From the NCBI RefSeq assembly GCF_949628215.1, contig NC_134280.1:14767795-14831794 (forward strand): a stretch of DNA of 64,000 bases, read 5' to 3'. This document shows, piece by piece, positions 28,550 to 36,522 of this stretch (positions are counted from its first letter, which is position 1; every line of letters starts with the position of its first letter). Source of the stretch: Phalacrocorax aristotelis (Eukaryota; Chordata; Aves; Suliformes; Phalacrocoracidae). The notes below the pieces were generated by a model, which did not search any database, was not told where the DNA came from, and saw only the letters and a list, made by a program, of their open reading frames with translations. The position numbers and the translations under genes are program-made.

Positions 28550-29281
28550 TCAGCACAGGAATGCGGCGCGCAGGACCCCCCCCACCGCCCCTCTTCCCCC
28601 CAGCACCGAGACCCGAGCGCCCCGGCCGCCGCCTCACCTTCATATAACAGCCACGTCCTTCCAGATGGAGCGGGGAGCGGGGACGGCGGAGGAAAGAGGC
28701 GCGGGGGCTGCGCTCGCCGCTGCCGCCCCGCGACCCCCCGGCCGCGCGCACGGGCACGCGCCGCAAGCGCTCGGGCACGCGCGCCGCGCAGCACCGCACC
28801 GCGCCGCACCGCACCCCCACCCCGCCGCCGGCGGGAGCGGGCGCGCCGCTCGCTGCCTTCAGTTCCCCCGCAGCGACCGGCCGAGCCGCAGCCCCGGGAG
28901 CAGCGACAGCAGCCGCGGCAGCCGCCCCGCTCCTAGCCGCGGCGGCGGCGAGGACCACATCGTACTGCAGCGGCTGGGCCGAGGGACCGGGAGGGGGTAG
29001 AGCTGGGGGGTGGAAGGGACGGGGAAGCCGCGGGGGGGGTGGAAGAAAGGCGGCGGATCCCCCCCTCCGGCCTCTCCTTCCCCCCGCTCCTCACAGCCAC
29101 CGGCCGGAGGGGGCGGCGAGGCGGCAGCTGGGGCGCGGGCAGCGCAGGGCAGCGCGGCGGCTGCTCCCCCGCACGGGGCACAGCGCCGCCTCACACACAC
29201 ACACCGGCAGCCCCGACCGGGACGGAGAGGGGACGGGGGAGGGGAAAGGCTGCGGGGCTCTGCGGAGGCGCCCGCCCTGCC

Positions 29282-29282
29282 G
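29282..29282 (+). other. Plus-strand splice donor candidate
   Basis: CCG|GTGAGC, with the last exon base at 29282 and GT at 29283-29284. It is a reasonable donor for a plus-strand transcript that starts in the middle of the island. It is weaker than the donor after 29956, and CpG-rich DNA yields such motifs by chance. Confidence 0.2.
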
Positions 29283-29359
29283 GTGAGCGAGCGAGCGTCG
29301 CGGGAAGGAGGCGGGAGGACCAGCAACCTCCGCCCCTCACCGCCGCCCTCCCGCCTCAC

Positions 29360-29391
29360 GCAGGCAGCGCTGGCAGCATAGCAACCAACAT
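29360..29391 (-). other. Alternative short minus-strand coding start with donor
   Basis: The minus strand has GCCGCC directly before an ATG at 29391, a Kozak-like context. It reads MLVAMLPALP plus two bases of an Ala codon, then a donor CTGC|GTGAGG with the last exon base at 29360. This would be a tiny first coding exon ending in phase 2, alternative to or upstream of the exon ending at 28638. Without splicing the frame stops at once. The same ATG lies inside the YY1-like box, which often overlaps transcription starts, so it may be regulatory only. Confidence 0.2.
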
Positions 29392-29397
29392 GGCGGC
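29386..29397 (+). promoter_or_regulatory. YY1-type box
   Basis: CAACATGGCGGC matches the YY1 consensus CAANATGGCGGC in the plus orientation. YY1 boxes in vertebrate promoters commonly lie close to the transcription start. Here the box is about 100 bases from the nearest CCAAT box. It contains ATGs on both strands: plus at 29390 (an open frame of about 57 codons, product not recognised) and minus at 29391. Confidence 0.6.
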
Positions 29398-29452
29398 TGC
29401 GCAGTCAATCGCTGGCTGGCAGGCGGGCGGGACCGGAGCCAGCCCCGGAGAA

Positions 29453-29460
29453 CTCGCGAG
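29453..29460. promoter_or_regulatory. CTCGCGAG palindromic element
   Basis: CTCGCGAG within ACTCGCGAGAGT is one base short of the TCTCGCGAGA promoter motif found at many TATA-less, often bidirectional, vertebrate promoters. Its position between the YY1-type box and the CCAAT boxes supports this stretch as core promoter. Confidence 0.6.
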
Positions 29461-29496
29461 AGTCGAACGGGAAAGGGGCGGTATCCTCCCTTTAGG

Positions 29497-29501
29497 ATTG
29501 G
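29497..29501 (-). promoter_or_regulatory. Inverted CCAAT box
   Basis: ATTGG on the plus strand (CCAAT on the minus strand), in AGGATTGGCC, a typical NF-Y flank. NF-Y boxes usually lie 60-100 bases upstream of a start, which points to a minus-strand start near 29400-29440. Confidence 0.55.
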
Positions 29502-29559
29502 CCCGGCTGATTGTCCATAAGAGAGAGAACTCAGGGCTGAGAGTCCATCCCGCGGCGTG

Positions 29560-29564
29560 ATTGG
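29560..29564 (-). promoter_or_regulatory. Inverted CCAAT box
   Basis: ATTGG in GTGATTGGGT, a second NF-Y-like site 63 bases from the first. Multiple spaced CCAAT boxes in one orientation strengthen the promoter reading. Confidence 0.55.
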
Positions 29565-29614
29565 GTGGGTTTACCATCAATTAAGGGGGTACCGCGGTCC
29601 GTCTGTGAGCGTCG

Positions 29615-29624
29615 ATTGGCCAAT
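29615..29624. promoter_or_regulatory. Palindromic double CCAAT box
   Basis: ATTGGCCAAT is a perfect 10-base palindrome that gives a CCAAT box on each strand. It could serve both directions. A plus-strand start would then be expected around 29690-29720, consistent with the plus donor after 29956. Confidence 0.55.
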
Positions 29625-29689
29625 TCAGCTGTCAGTCGCCGATACAGGCTCGCTCTGCGGCCCGAGGTGTGCCCGGCCGCTCTCCCCAG

Positions 29690-29956
29690 GCTCGGGGAGC
29701 GGTGGTGCTTCTGGGGACCGTGGCCGTGGCCGTGGCCGTGAGAGGTCCTGACCCCCACTCCTGCCGCGGGACGTTATTCCGAGGCACCGCCGTCAGCGCA
29801 GGCCGCCCCTCAGGCCTGCGGCGTGCCCGCGGACGGCCGGGCCCGGGGAGAGTGGGGAGCCTCCCCTCCTGAGAAGCGGGGCTGTGTAACGGCGGGGTGT
29901 ACCCGCAGCCTCCCCCGGTCTAGGCTAGGGCCCCTGGCGGGGGTGGGGCGGGAGAG
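29690..29956 (+). other. Putative plus-strand first exon, gene unidentified
   Basis: The segment ends in GAGAG|GTGAGG, a strong donor with the last exon base at 29956 and GT at 29957-29958. Its start is placed only by distance from the CCAAT palindrome, so it is approximate. No convincing ATG-initiated coding frame was recognised, so it is probably 5' untranslated or non-coding RNA. The CR1 copy begins about 20 bases after the donor, so it would lie at the extreme start of intron 1. Confidence 0.3.
29718..29740 (+). repeat. CCGTGG hexamer tandem repeat
   Basis: Almost four perfect copies of CCGTGG (23 bases) lie in the right half of the CpG island. It is a short GC-rich microsatellite and could vary in length among individuals. 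Confidence 0.85.
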
Positions 29957-29977
29957 GTGAGGCCTCTCTGCAGCCCC

Positions 29978-30937
29978 GATGTGCCCGGGAACTAGCGTTG
30001 GGCCCAGTCTTGTTTAATATCATTGTCAATGATCTCGATGAGGGGGGATCGAGTGCACCGTTAGTAAGTTTGCAGATGACACCAGGTTAAGAGGGAGTGT
30101 TGATCTGCTCGAGGGTAGGAAGGACCTGGACAGGCTGGATCGATGGGCTGAGGACAACTGTGTGAGGTTTAACAAGGCTGGGTTCTGCGCTTGGGTCACA
30201 GCAACCCCATGCAACACTACAGGCTTGGGGAAGAGTGGCTGGAGAGCTGCCTGGCAGCAAAGGACCTGGGGGTGTTGGTCGACAGCCAGCTGAACATGAG
30301 CCAGCAGTGTGCTCAGGTGGCCAAGAGGGCCAACAGCATCCTGGCTTGTATCAGGAATAGTGTGGCCAGCAGGAGCAGGGCAGTGATCGTGCCCCTGTAC
30401 TGGGCACTGGTGAGGCCGCACCTTGAATATTGTGTTCATTTTTGGGCCCCTCATGACAAAAAAGACATGGAGGTGCTGGAGCGCGTCCAGAGAAGGGCAA
30501 TGAAGCTGGTGAAGGGTGTGGAGAGCAGGTCTTACGAGGAGCAGTTGAGGGAACTGGGGTTGTTTATTCTGGAGAAGAGGAGGCTGAGGGGAGACCTTGT
30601 CGCTCTCTACAGCTACCTGAAAGGAGGTTGTAGTGAGGTGGGTGTTGGTCTCTTCTCCCAGGTAACTAGTGATAGAATGAGAGGAAATGGCTTCAAGCTG
30701 TGCCAGGGGAGGTTTAGATTGGATATTAGGAAAAATTTATTTACTGCAAGAGTGGTCAGGCATTGGAACAGGCTGCCCAGAGAGGCAGTGGAGTCACTAT
30801 CCTTTAAGGTGTTCAAAAAGCATGTAGACATGGCAGTTTCAGGGTGTGGTTCAGGAGGCATGGTGGTGTTGGGGTGACAGCTGGACTTGGATGATCCTAG
30901 AGGTCTTTTCCAACCTTAATGATTCTGTGGTTCTATG
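29978..30937 (+). mobile_element. CR1 LINE, 5'-truncated, 3' end intact
   Basis: This is the 3' portion of a CR1 non-LTR retrotransposon in sense orientation. It begins inside the RT domain, passes the catalytic motif KFADDT at 30066-30083, and continues through the C-terminal ORF2 region. It ends with CR1's typical 3' terminus (CAACCTTAATGATTCTGTG then GTTCTATG at 30930-30937). CR1 copies are usually 5'-truncated and lack target duplications, as here. Similarity to the remembered bird CR1 consensus is high over its whole length, so the copy is fairly young. It abuts the CpG island at its left edge. Confidence 0.95.
30191..30877 (+). pseudogene. CR1 ORF2 C-terminal fragment (retrotransposon)
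   Basis: A stop-free stretch of 228 codons encodes the end of the CR1 reverse-transcriptase polyprotein: a thumb/C-terminal region with [18 protein letters not shown], an [11 protein letters not shown] segment and a final [19 protein letters not shown]. It opens with TTG, so it is a continuation of ORF2 and not a separate gene. The FADDT motif upstream (30066) is in a different frame, so at least one indel, around 30170-30190, separates them. It is not functional because the N-terminal endonuclease and most of the RT are missing. Confidence 0.9.
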
Positions 30938-31685
30938 TCCCTCCTGTCAGGGCCTCCCTGGAAGGCAGGCGCAGCGGGTAGCTGCCCAGCTTGGAGGGCT
31001 GGCCAGGACACACAAGTGCCTTGACAAAGCAGGGCTGAGGGAAGCATTTGACAAGGGTGGTGGGCTTTTGCTCACCTGAGTGGTAGCAATAATGGGCTAC
31101 AGCTAACTGGGGCTTCTCATTTTCATGGGGCTTGCAAGTGGTTTGAGTGCAACTGCCCTGGCAGGGCAATGTCACTTAAATGGCAGCACGTCCGCATTGG
31201 TGTCAGGGCTGCCAGGCAGTCAGAATCCCTGCTGTGGAAGGAAGTGAGCTGGAGAGGGGGAATGGGGCTATCTTAACTGTGTAACCCTTGGTCTTGGCCA
31301 CTTGTCCAGCTGTCCTCACCCTGCAGATGTCCTGGGGAGACATTTCTGCCTATGTGTCCTTACCTGAGTTCTCCAAGGTACGATGCGTGTTGTGCCTCTT
31401 GTTCACAGAAAGACTTTCATACGTGGCCCATGGGAAGGTTGGCTTTGCAAGACTTTGTTTAACACAACTCGGTGCTTTTGTGTATTTATTCTGTGTGTGA
31501 AAGGGTTTAGTTAAAAATGTCTTTAATGTCCATTTATTAAAATACAACCTCACACAATGAGCTCTTTACCAAATAACAGACACATAGAATATATAGTTGG
31601 GAGTGAGTTCCTGGATTTTACAATTAAATTCCTAACCATAGCAAGATGCAGAATAATACTAAGGGAGTTTGCATGTACTCTTCTA
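30938..31685. other. Unique-looking DNA with one exon candidate
   Basis: Moderately GC-rich just after the CR1, then AT-rich. Apart from the segment at 31327-31377, listed separately, nothing is recognised. Confidence 0.45.
31327..31377 (+). other. Exon-like 51-base segment (candidate)
   Basis: A good acceptor with a pyrimidine tract (TGTCCTCACCCTGCAG, ending at 31326) is followed by ATG and 17 open codons, reading MSWGDISAYVSLPEFSK. A donor CCAAG|GTACG follows, with GT at 31378-31379. The exon would be symmetric (phase 0 at both ends). It lies 1.4 kb downstream of the plus-strand donor at 29956 and could be its second exon. I do not recognise the peptide. The same DNA also holds a minus-strand donor (CTCAG|GTAAGG), a reminder that such motifs arise by chance. 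Confidence 0.25.
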
Positions 31686-31950
31686 ATTAGGAAGCTTTCT
31701 ATAATCTCATTCTTTTGATGTTTAGAAACCTTCTGTACATTTCCAGCCTAAATTGTTCTTGTGCCAATTTTGTTCTTCTGCTTAAACAGCCCTTCCCTCT
31801 TAGCAGTGTTTACCCCCAAATATTTTTTTAGAAAGCAGTCTTACCCCCTTCATTTTACTAGGCTAAATAATCTAAGGTCTTTTAGCCTCCTCTCCCTTTT
31901 CCTGAGTGAGTATTAGGATACACAAGATTCTCCAGTTGTCTCATCATTCA
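31686..31950 (-). mobile_element. Ancient CR1-type LINE fragment, antisense
   Basis: Read on the minus strand, this matches the 3' ORF2 and tail region of an old amniote CR1 family, as known from turtle and crocodilian genomes. Recognisable blocks on the plus strand are TTCCAGCCTAAATTGTTCTT, TAGAAAGCAGTCTTACC and CTAGGCTAAATAATCTAAGG, in the order expected for the reverse complement. Many substitutions mark it as much older than the CR1 at 30 kb. No coding capacity remains. Confidence 0.7.
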
Positions 31951-34539
31951 GGACTAAGTTGCATCAGGGGTCGGAAGACTGAATTTGGGGAAGGCAGTCA
32001 GGCAGGAATTTTAGATAACACACAATTTCTGGAGCACTTTTAAATAATAGACTTTTAAAATATTATGACTAGAAAACACTCATAAATTGCTGTTATTTGA
32101 AATTTATTAATGGAAGTCTATAAATAAGATGACAAAGTTTGAAATGTGAACGTTTCTCCTGGATGGAACAATTCCTAGGCTGATGATTTCATAAAGCCCC
32201 AAAATGACACAGACAGCATCATTAATGCCATTCCTTGTGTCCATGTTGCTCCAGTGCTTCCCGAACATTTCCATAACTATATTGACAAACTGATAGCAGT
32301 GCATCTCGAGACATCCAGTAACTGCATTCTACATTCCTGAACTGCTGCCAGCCTCTCGAGCAGCAGACAAGATACGTTCTTCTGTGCACAAAAGGGATCC
32401 TTAGCTGCAGAGTTGTCTCAGTTTCCTGACAGTTCTCTTTCAGATCATGGCAAATTTATTCACAAATTGCAGAGATACATTGTGATCCATTTGCACTTAA
32501 GCTTCAAAGTCTGCCTCTCACATTTTTGTATAATTTTCTTTGCTTGCGCCTGGTTTAAGTCAAACATACGGTTATGTTCATTTTGAGAATAACAATAATT
32601 AATACGTTACTTTATACAGAGTGGTAATAGAGAAGCAATCCACACCACGCACTGTGACTGTAGAACTACACAACGTTTGTTTGGCAAATGTTAAACTTAA
32701 ACTGTTATGAAAGGATATGTTTTGCTAATCTAACAAAATCGGTGACATGTACAGATACTAAAGGCTGGAGGTTCCAAGCTAATTATTCCTACAATTTCTT
32801 GTTTACAGAAGTCGTGATTCAAAGCCCTAAATAAAGGCAGTGGAAGATTCCCACCATGTGTGAAGTACTTCAGGTCAGGCCTGCGTTGCAAGAGTGCTAA
32901 ATATTTAAAAAGTAGATATTGAGACAAAGTTCTCTAGCTCATGCTCTTACAGCATCAATGGAGCAAAATTGCACTGCAGGATATTTGTGTACAGACTTTG
33001 CTCAGACCTTATAATGTGGAGTTCAGCAGAGAACTTACTTTGCAAAATTCTGATTTTGGAATTTTGTGTTATATACCCTGAGTGATCACTTCCCAAAATT
33101 ATGAATGAAAGAGAGGAAGCAAACTGAAACGTGACACTCTCTCTATTTACTCAAAAGAGAACACATTCCTTTCATATGTAAAAAGCGCATTCATTCACTT
33201 CTCTTTCAGTAGTGTGGCAAGTTTTCGGCTAGTCTGCCTGAGCATGTACGCAAGGAAAGCTGCTGCCTTTTGCATAGATACTTCATACAGCTAGAGCTTA
33301 ATTTTCAAATCAGTGCATGGGGATTTATCTGTACTGTTGCTGATGCGTTTTGGGGAAGATCTGTTATCTCATGACTAGCACCGTTCTTCTAGTAAAACAC
33401 CAATATCTTAAGTCATTTTCTACAAGTTAAACCTCATGGCTCTCATATAAATGTAGGAACAGACAAAAGCTTCTCCTTTACTTAATAGATCTTTGGTATG
33501 TGTTTGTGCCAACAACGTTATTGCTCATGCAAGACCTGCCAACCAAGCTGTGATAATTTATGTGAGCGAAATGTATATTAAAAATGTGAATGAGGTTTTA
33601 AACCTCTCACTGAAATATCACGCAGACTGCTCTGTTGCCAAGATAACATACTTAAACACTGCATTAAAGCAATTCAAGATGAATGACTCTCGCCACAGGT
33701 GGAGTTTAGCAGGGAAAGGGGCAGGAGGCAGGGCACTTAACACTAAGATCAAGCATAATGTGTGTTTAATAGCAGGTACATTTTCTATAAAGTGGGGTCC
33801 TGATTCAGCAAAACACTTGGACAGACGCGCCTTGCCCACAGACAGTTCAGGGGCATGGGCACAACCTGAGAATGAGACTGGCCAAATCCCGTGTGGACCA
33901 TGCCACCAATCTGTGTGAACGGCTAGCAAGTCAGTGCTTCAGCATGGCTTTGGGATCACTGTTAAACCATAGTATTGACATAAATAGCGAGCGTGCTTCT
34001 TCAGCAGCGTCCTGGGTAATCTGCGGGGACAGAATCATTTCGCTGTTTGCAGCAGGGACTACCTTTCTCTTTACATTTGTGCAATAGTGCTCCACCATAC
34101 CCGTTGTTAGAATACTGTGAAATAGTGACTTGTGTTAATAAGCCTACTGCAGCTACTATCCAGTTCGGAGGCTGTCTGTATTACTTTTAAAATATATATT
34201 TAAAAGATAACCCTCTATGAATACACGGAGAATGAAAACTGATGGAAACATCAGTAGCTACAGCTGCTAGACCACATTTTGCTAAGTCCTTTTTTAATCC
34301 AGTCAGCCTTCAGCAAACTCGTTTACCTTTAACATGCATCAAAGTAGCACAAGGTTGCATTTTTAGATACCCACTGCAAATACCTGAGCCCTTTGCGCAT
34401 GCCATCTGTGTGTTCACTTGTGGCATACTGTTATTTTCTGCTTCTGTTCAAAAGAGGAATAGTGTAAACTCTGGCAAGTTAAATATAAAACCATAATAAA
34501 GCAGGCCAAAAAAATATTTTAAAGCATAAAAAGTTTTCC
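31951..34539. other. AT-rich non-coding DNA
   Basis: No gene is supported. The open frame near 33493-33918 begins with TTG and has no recognisable family. A possible very old repeat lies near 33793-33820. Confidence 0.5.
33793..33820 (+). repeat. Possible very old interspersed repeat piece
   Basis: GGTCCTGATTCAGCAAAACA, with its flank, resembles a phrase common in old amniote inverted-repeat type elements (of the form CTGATTCAGCAAAGCACTTAAG). Only about 25 bases match, and the expected mirrored second half is absent. The family cannot be named from memory. Confidence 0.25.
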
Positions 34540-36522
34540 AAATACATCAAGAACAGGAGATCTGCCAGAGCGCACAAGGAACTAGCAGGCAACAGAGGTG
34601 TAACAGAAGCATTCAAGGAAACCACAGGAGGAAAGCTCAGTACTTTTCTTCTACCACTGTTACTTATGGTGGATTTTGAGGTGATTGCCACAGCAAAACC
34701 TTTTTTAGGGGCACAGTCAGAAAAAAAACATTCACAAAACTTAGTATGCACGGTTTTGGAGCCGATCAGTAAATTGTACAGTACCTGCCTGCCAGGACAA
34801 TGTGTTTCTCACCCTGGGGTTCTAAAGGAACTCAGATCTGAAATTGCCAAACTGTTAACTGTGCTTTGTGATTTATGGTTTGGAGTGAGTTCTGTTCTGG
34901 AGGAATGGAAAGTGGCATACAACATTCCAATTTTTAGAAAAGACTTCAGGGAAAACCTAGAAACAACAGACCAGTCAGTCTAACACATGGCTCGTCACCA
35001 TGTAATGGGAGGAGATGGAAACTGCAAATCTGCTAGTGCTTTAAAAATGTCAGCAAACATTGATAAAGAGGAGCTGGCTTATACAGATTTTGTATAAACA
35101 CAGGGACACTGGAGTCCTTCTCAGCCATAATCCAACTCCCTGTTGGAAGAAGACCAAGCATGTACCATCTTCTGCTGTCTCCTGCCTTCTCTCTTCCCAG
35201 CTTGCCTTTACGCTCAGCCTCATTTCTGCAGAAAAGGAATCCAAATGTATGGGACAGATGGAGACAGAGCATGTTCCAGGTATCTTCCAGGTATCAGTCT
35301 GAACAACAAGGGCACTGTAGACAGGACGTGAAGAACATTTAACACACGCCTAGGTTAAGCAATCGTGTACACAGATTTCCCCAAACACTTTCACAAAGCA
35401 CAAGAGGGGAGCTCCTCTTGTGGTTAGGGACTGCTTCCAAAGGAAGGCAGATGGGTAAATGACCACAAAGAAGGGAGTAACCCATGAGATTCCAAAGGGA
35501 CTTACACTTTAAAACATGTTTGCGAGTAGTAAGTGAAACAGGATTGAACAGTGAGATGTCAGTGTTTTCCAGTGATTCACAATTACTCAGGAAAACCAAA
35601 ACCAAGACTGCTGGCACAAAATAGCAAAAAAATTCATGATAAAGACTGAGTAGGTGATAAAATAGCAGCTAAAATGCAATGATCACAGACATCCAGGAGA
35701 GGAAAACAAAAAACCTCTCTACCTGTGCAACATAGTGGGCTCTAAATTAGTTCATATCAGTCAGCAAAGATGTTCTGGAGTCACTATGGATGGTTTTCTG
35801 AAGCTGTTAGCTCAGTGCTCAGAGAGGCCATTAGGTCTGGTAAGGAAAGAAGAGAGTGAAAAAGCAAACATAAAACATAATGCTACTATATAAATCCTCA
35901 GGAATCATGTTTTGTCCTTTAATATAACACAAAATTCTGCCTACAGCACCTCAAGATGTGGTAGCATCTTAAGCATCAGAATAACATGAAAATACAGAAG
36001 AAAGTGACCAGATTGGTCAGAAAGATGGAGTGCCTCTAAGTAGGACAGATCAAGTACTCGGGGGCTACCTGGAAAATAGATGACAAATGGCAGACGTAAT
36101 GCAGGTATCAAAAACCATGTCTGACATGGGAAAGGTGAACAGGGAACAATTACTCATTCCTTATGAGAACTACGAAGCATCTAAGAATATTTTTTTCAGA
36201 TGGAGGTGTAAAACAAACAAAAGGAAGTACTATTTAAACAACATCTGCTTAATTTGGGTAACTCATGTCATGAGATATTTTAGATGCCAAAAATACTACG
36301 GGCTGGAAGAAGTAACTGGACAAATTAATAGAAGAAAAGGCTGCTTTGCAGAGAGATGGACAGAGCCTCCAATTCTGTCCTTAGATTACCAGAAATTGAG
36401 ATGGTAAATAGGAGGAGAAATTAAGCTGTAACTTCTGTCCTTATATTTCTGCCATAGGCAAGTGCAGGGGGCCAGGCTATCTGGACCTTTCGTGTGACTC
36501 AGTTCAGTCTTTCTTATATTAC
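34540..36522 (+). mobile_element. Ancient CR1-type LINE, about 2 kb ORF2 relic
   Basis: This is a sense-orientation relic of an old amniote CR1 family. It runs from the linker before the RT domain (AAGAACAGGAGATCTGCCAG at about 34549) to a CR1-like 3' end (TGACTCAGTTCAG, then TTCTTATATTAC at 36511-36522). Landmarks in order are: CCTGGGGTTCTAAAGGAACT; the WKVAYNIPIFRK RT stretch near 34909; a decayed DFSKAFD box read as VYTDFPKHFHK at 35365-35397; a decayed FADD box read as FSSD at 35565-35576; GGCTCTAAATTAG; and AAAACAAACAAAAGGAAGTA. Frameshifts and stops are numerous. About 150 bases more than expected lie between the first RT block and the catalytic box. Confidence 0.8.
35274..35295 (+). 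repeat. Perfect 11-base tandem duplication
   Basis: TTCCAGGTATC occurs twice in direct succession. It lies in the part of the ancient CR1 that is longer than expected, so it may be one of several small expansions of the decayed element. Confidence 0.85.

Larger units (their letters stand above)
28638..29400 (-). other. Putative minus-strand first exon(s), gene unidentified
   Basis: On the minus strand the sequence TTATATGAAG|GTGAGG gives a strong splice donor, with the last exon base at 28638 and GT at 28637-28636. It fits a first exon, mostly 5' untranslated, starting somewhere inside the island, perhaps near 29400 below the CCAAT boxes. The frame read through this donor (phase 0) is Ala-rich and opens with GTG in place of ATG, so I treat the exon as non-coding or undetermined. 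No downstream exon was recognised in 1-28 kb. Start and transcript identity are inference. Confidence 0.4.
28185..29975. promoter_or_regulatory. CpG island with bidirectional promoter
   Basis: This 1.8-kb block has very high GC content and undepleted CpG, in sharp contrast to flanking AT-rich DNA. It carries GC boxes, long G and C runs, CCAAT boxes, a CTCGCGAG element and a YY1-type box. Splice donors point outward on both strands. Such islands mark the 5' ends of broadly expressed vertebrate genes. The long overlapping open frames on both strands within it follow from high GC (few stop codons) and are Ala/Pro/Arg/Gly-rich low-complexity reading, so I do not call them proteins. The island ends where the CR1 copy begins. 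Confidence 0.9.

Noticed and set aside
28004..29560. Long overlapping open frames of 310, 255, 191, 173, 172 and 166 codons on both strands
   Set aside because: They all lie in the CpG island, overlap in several frames, encode Ala/Pro/Arg/Gly-rich low-complexity sequence, and several begin with GTG or another non-ATG codon. High GC removes stop codons and explains them.
29039..29560. Plus-strand frame with ATG at 29390 in the YY1-type box
   Set aside because: About 57 codons after the ATG, with no donor or known family. The ATG is part of the factor motif. It could be a real short first exon, but nothing supports it.
33493..33918. Plus-strand 141-codon frame
   Set aside because: It starts with TTG, overlaps a minus-strand opening, and the product has no recognisable domain.
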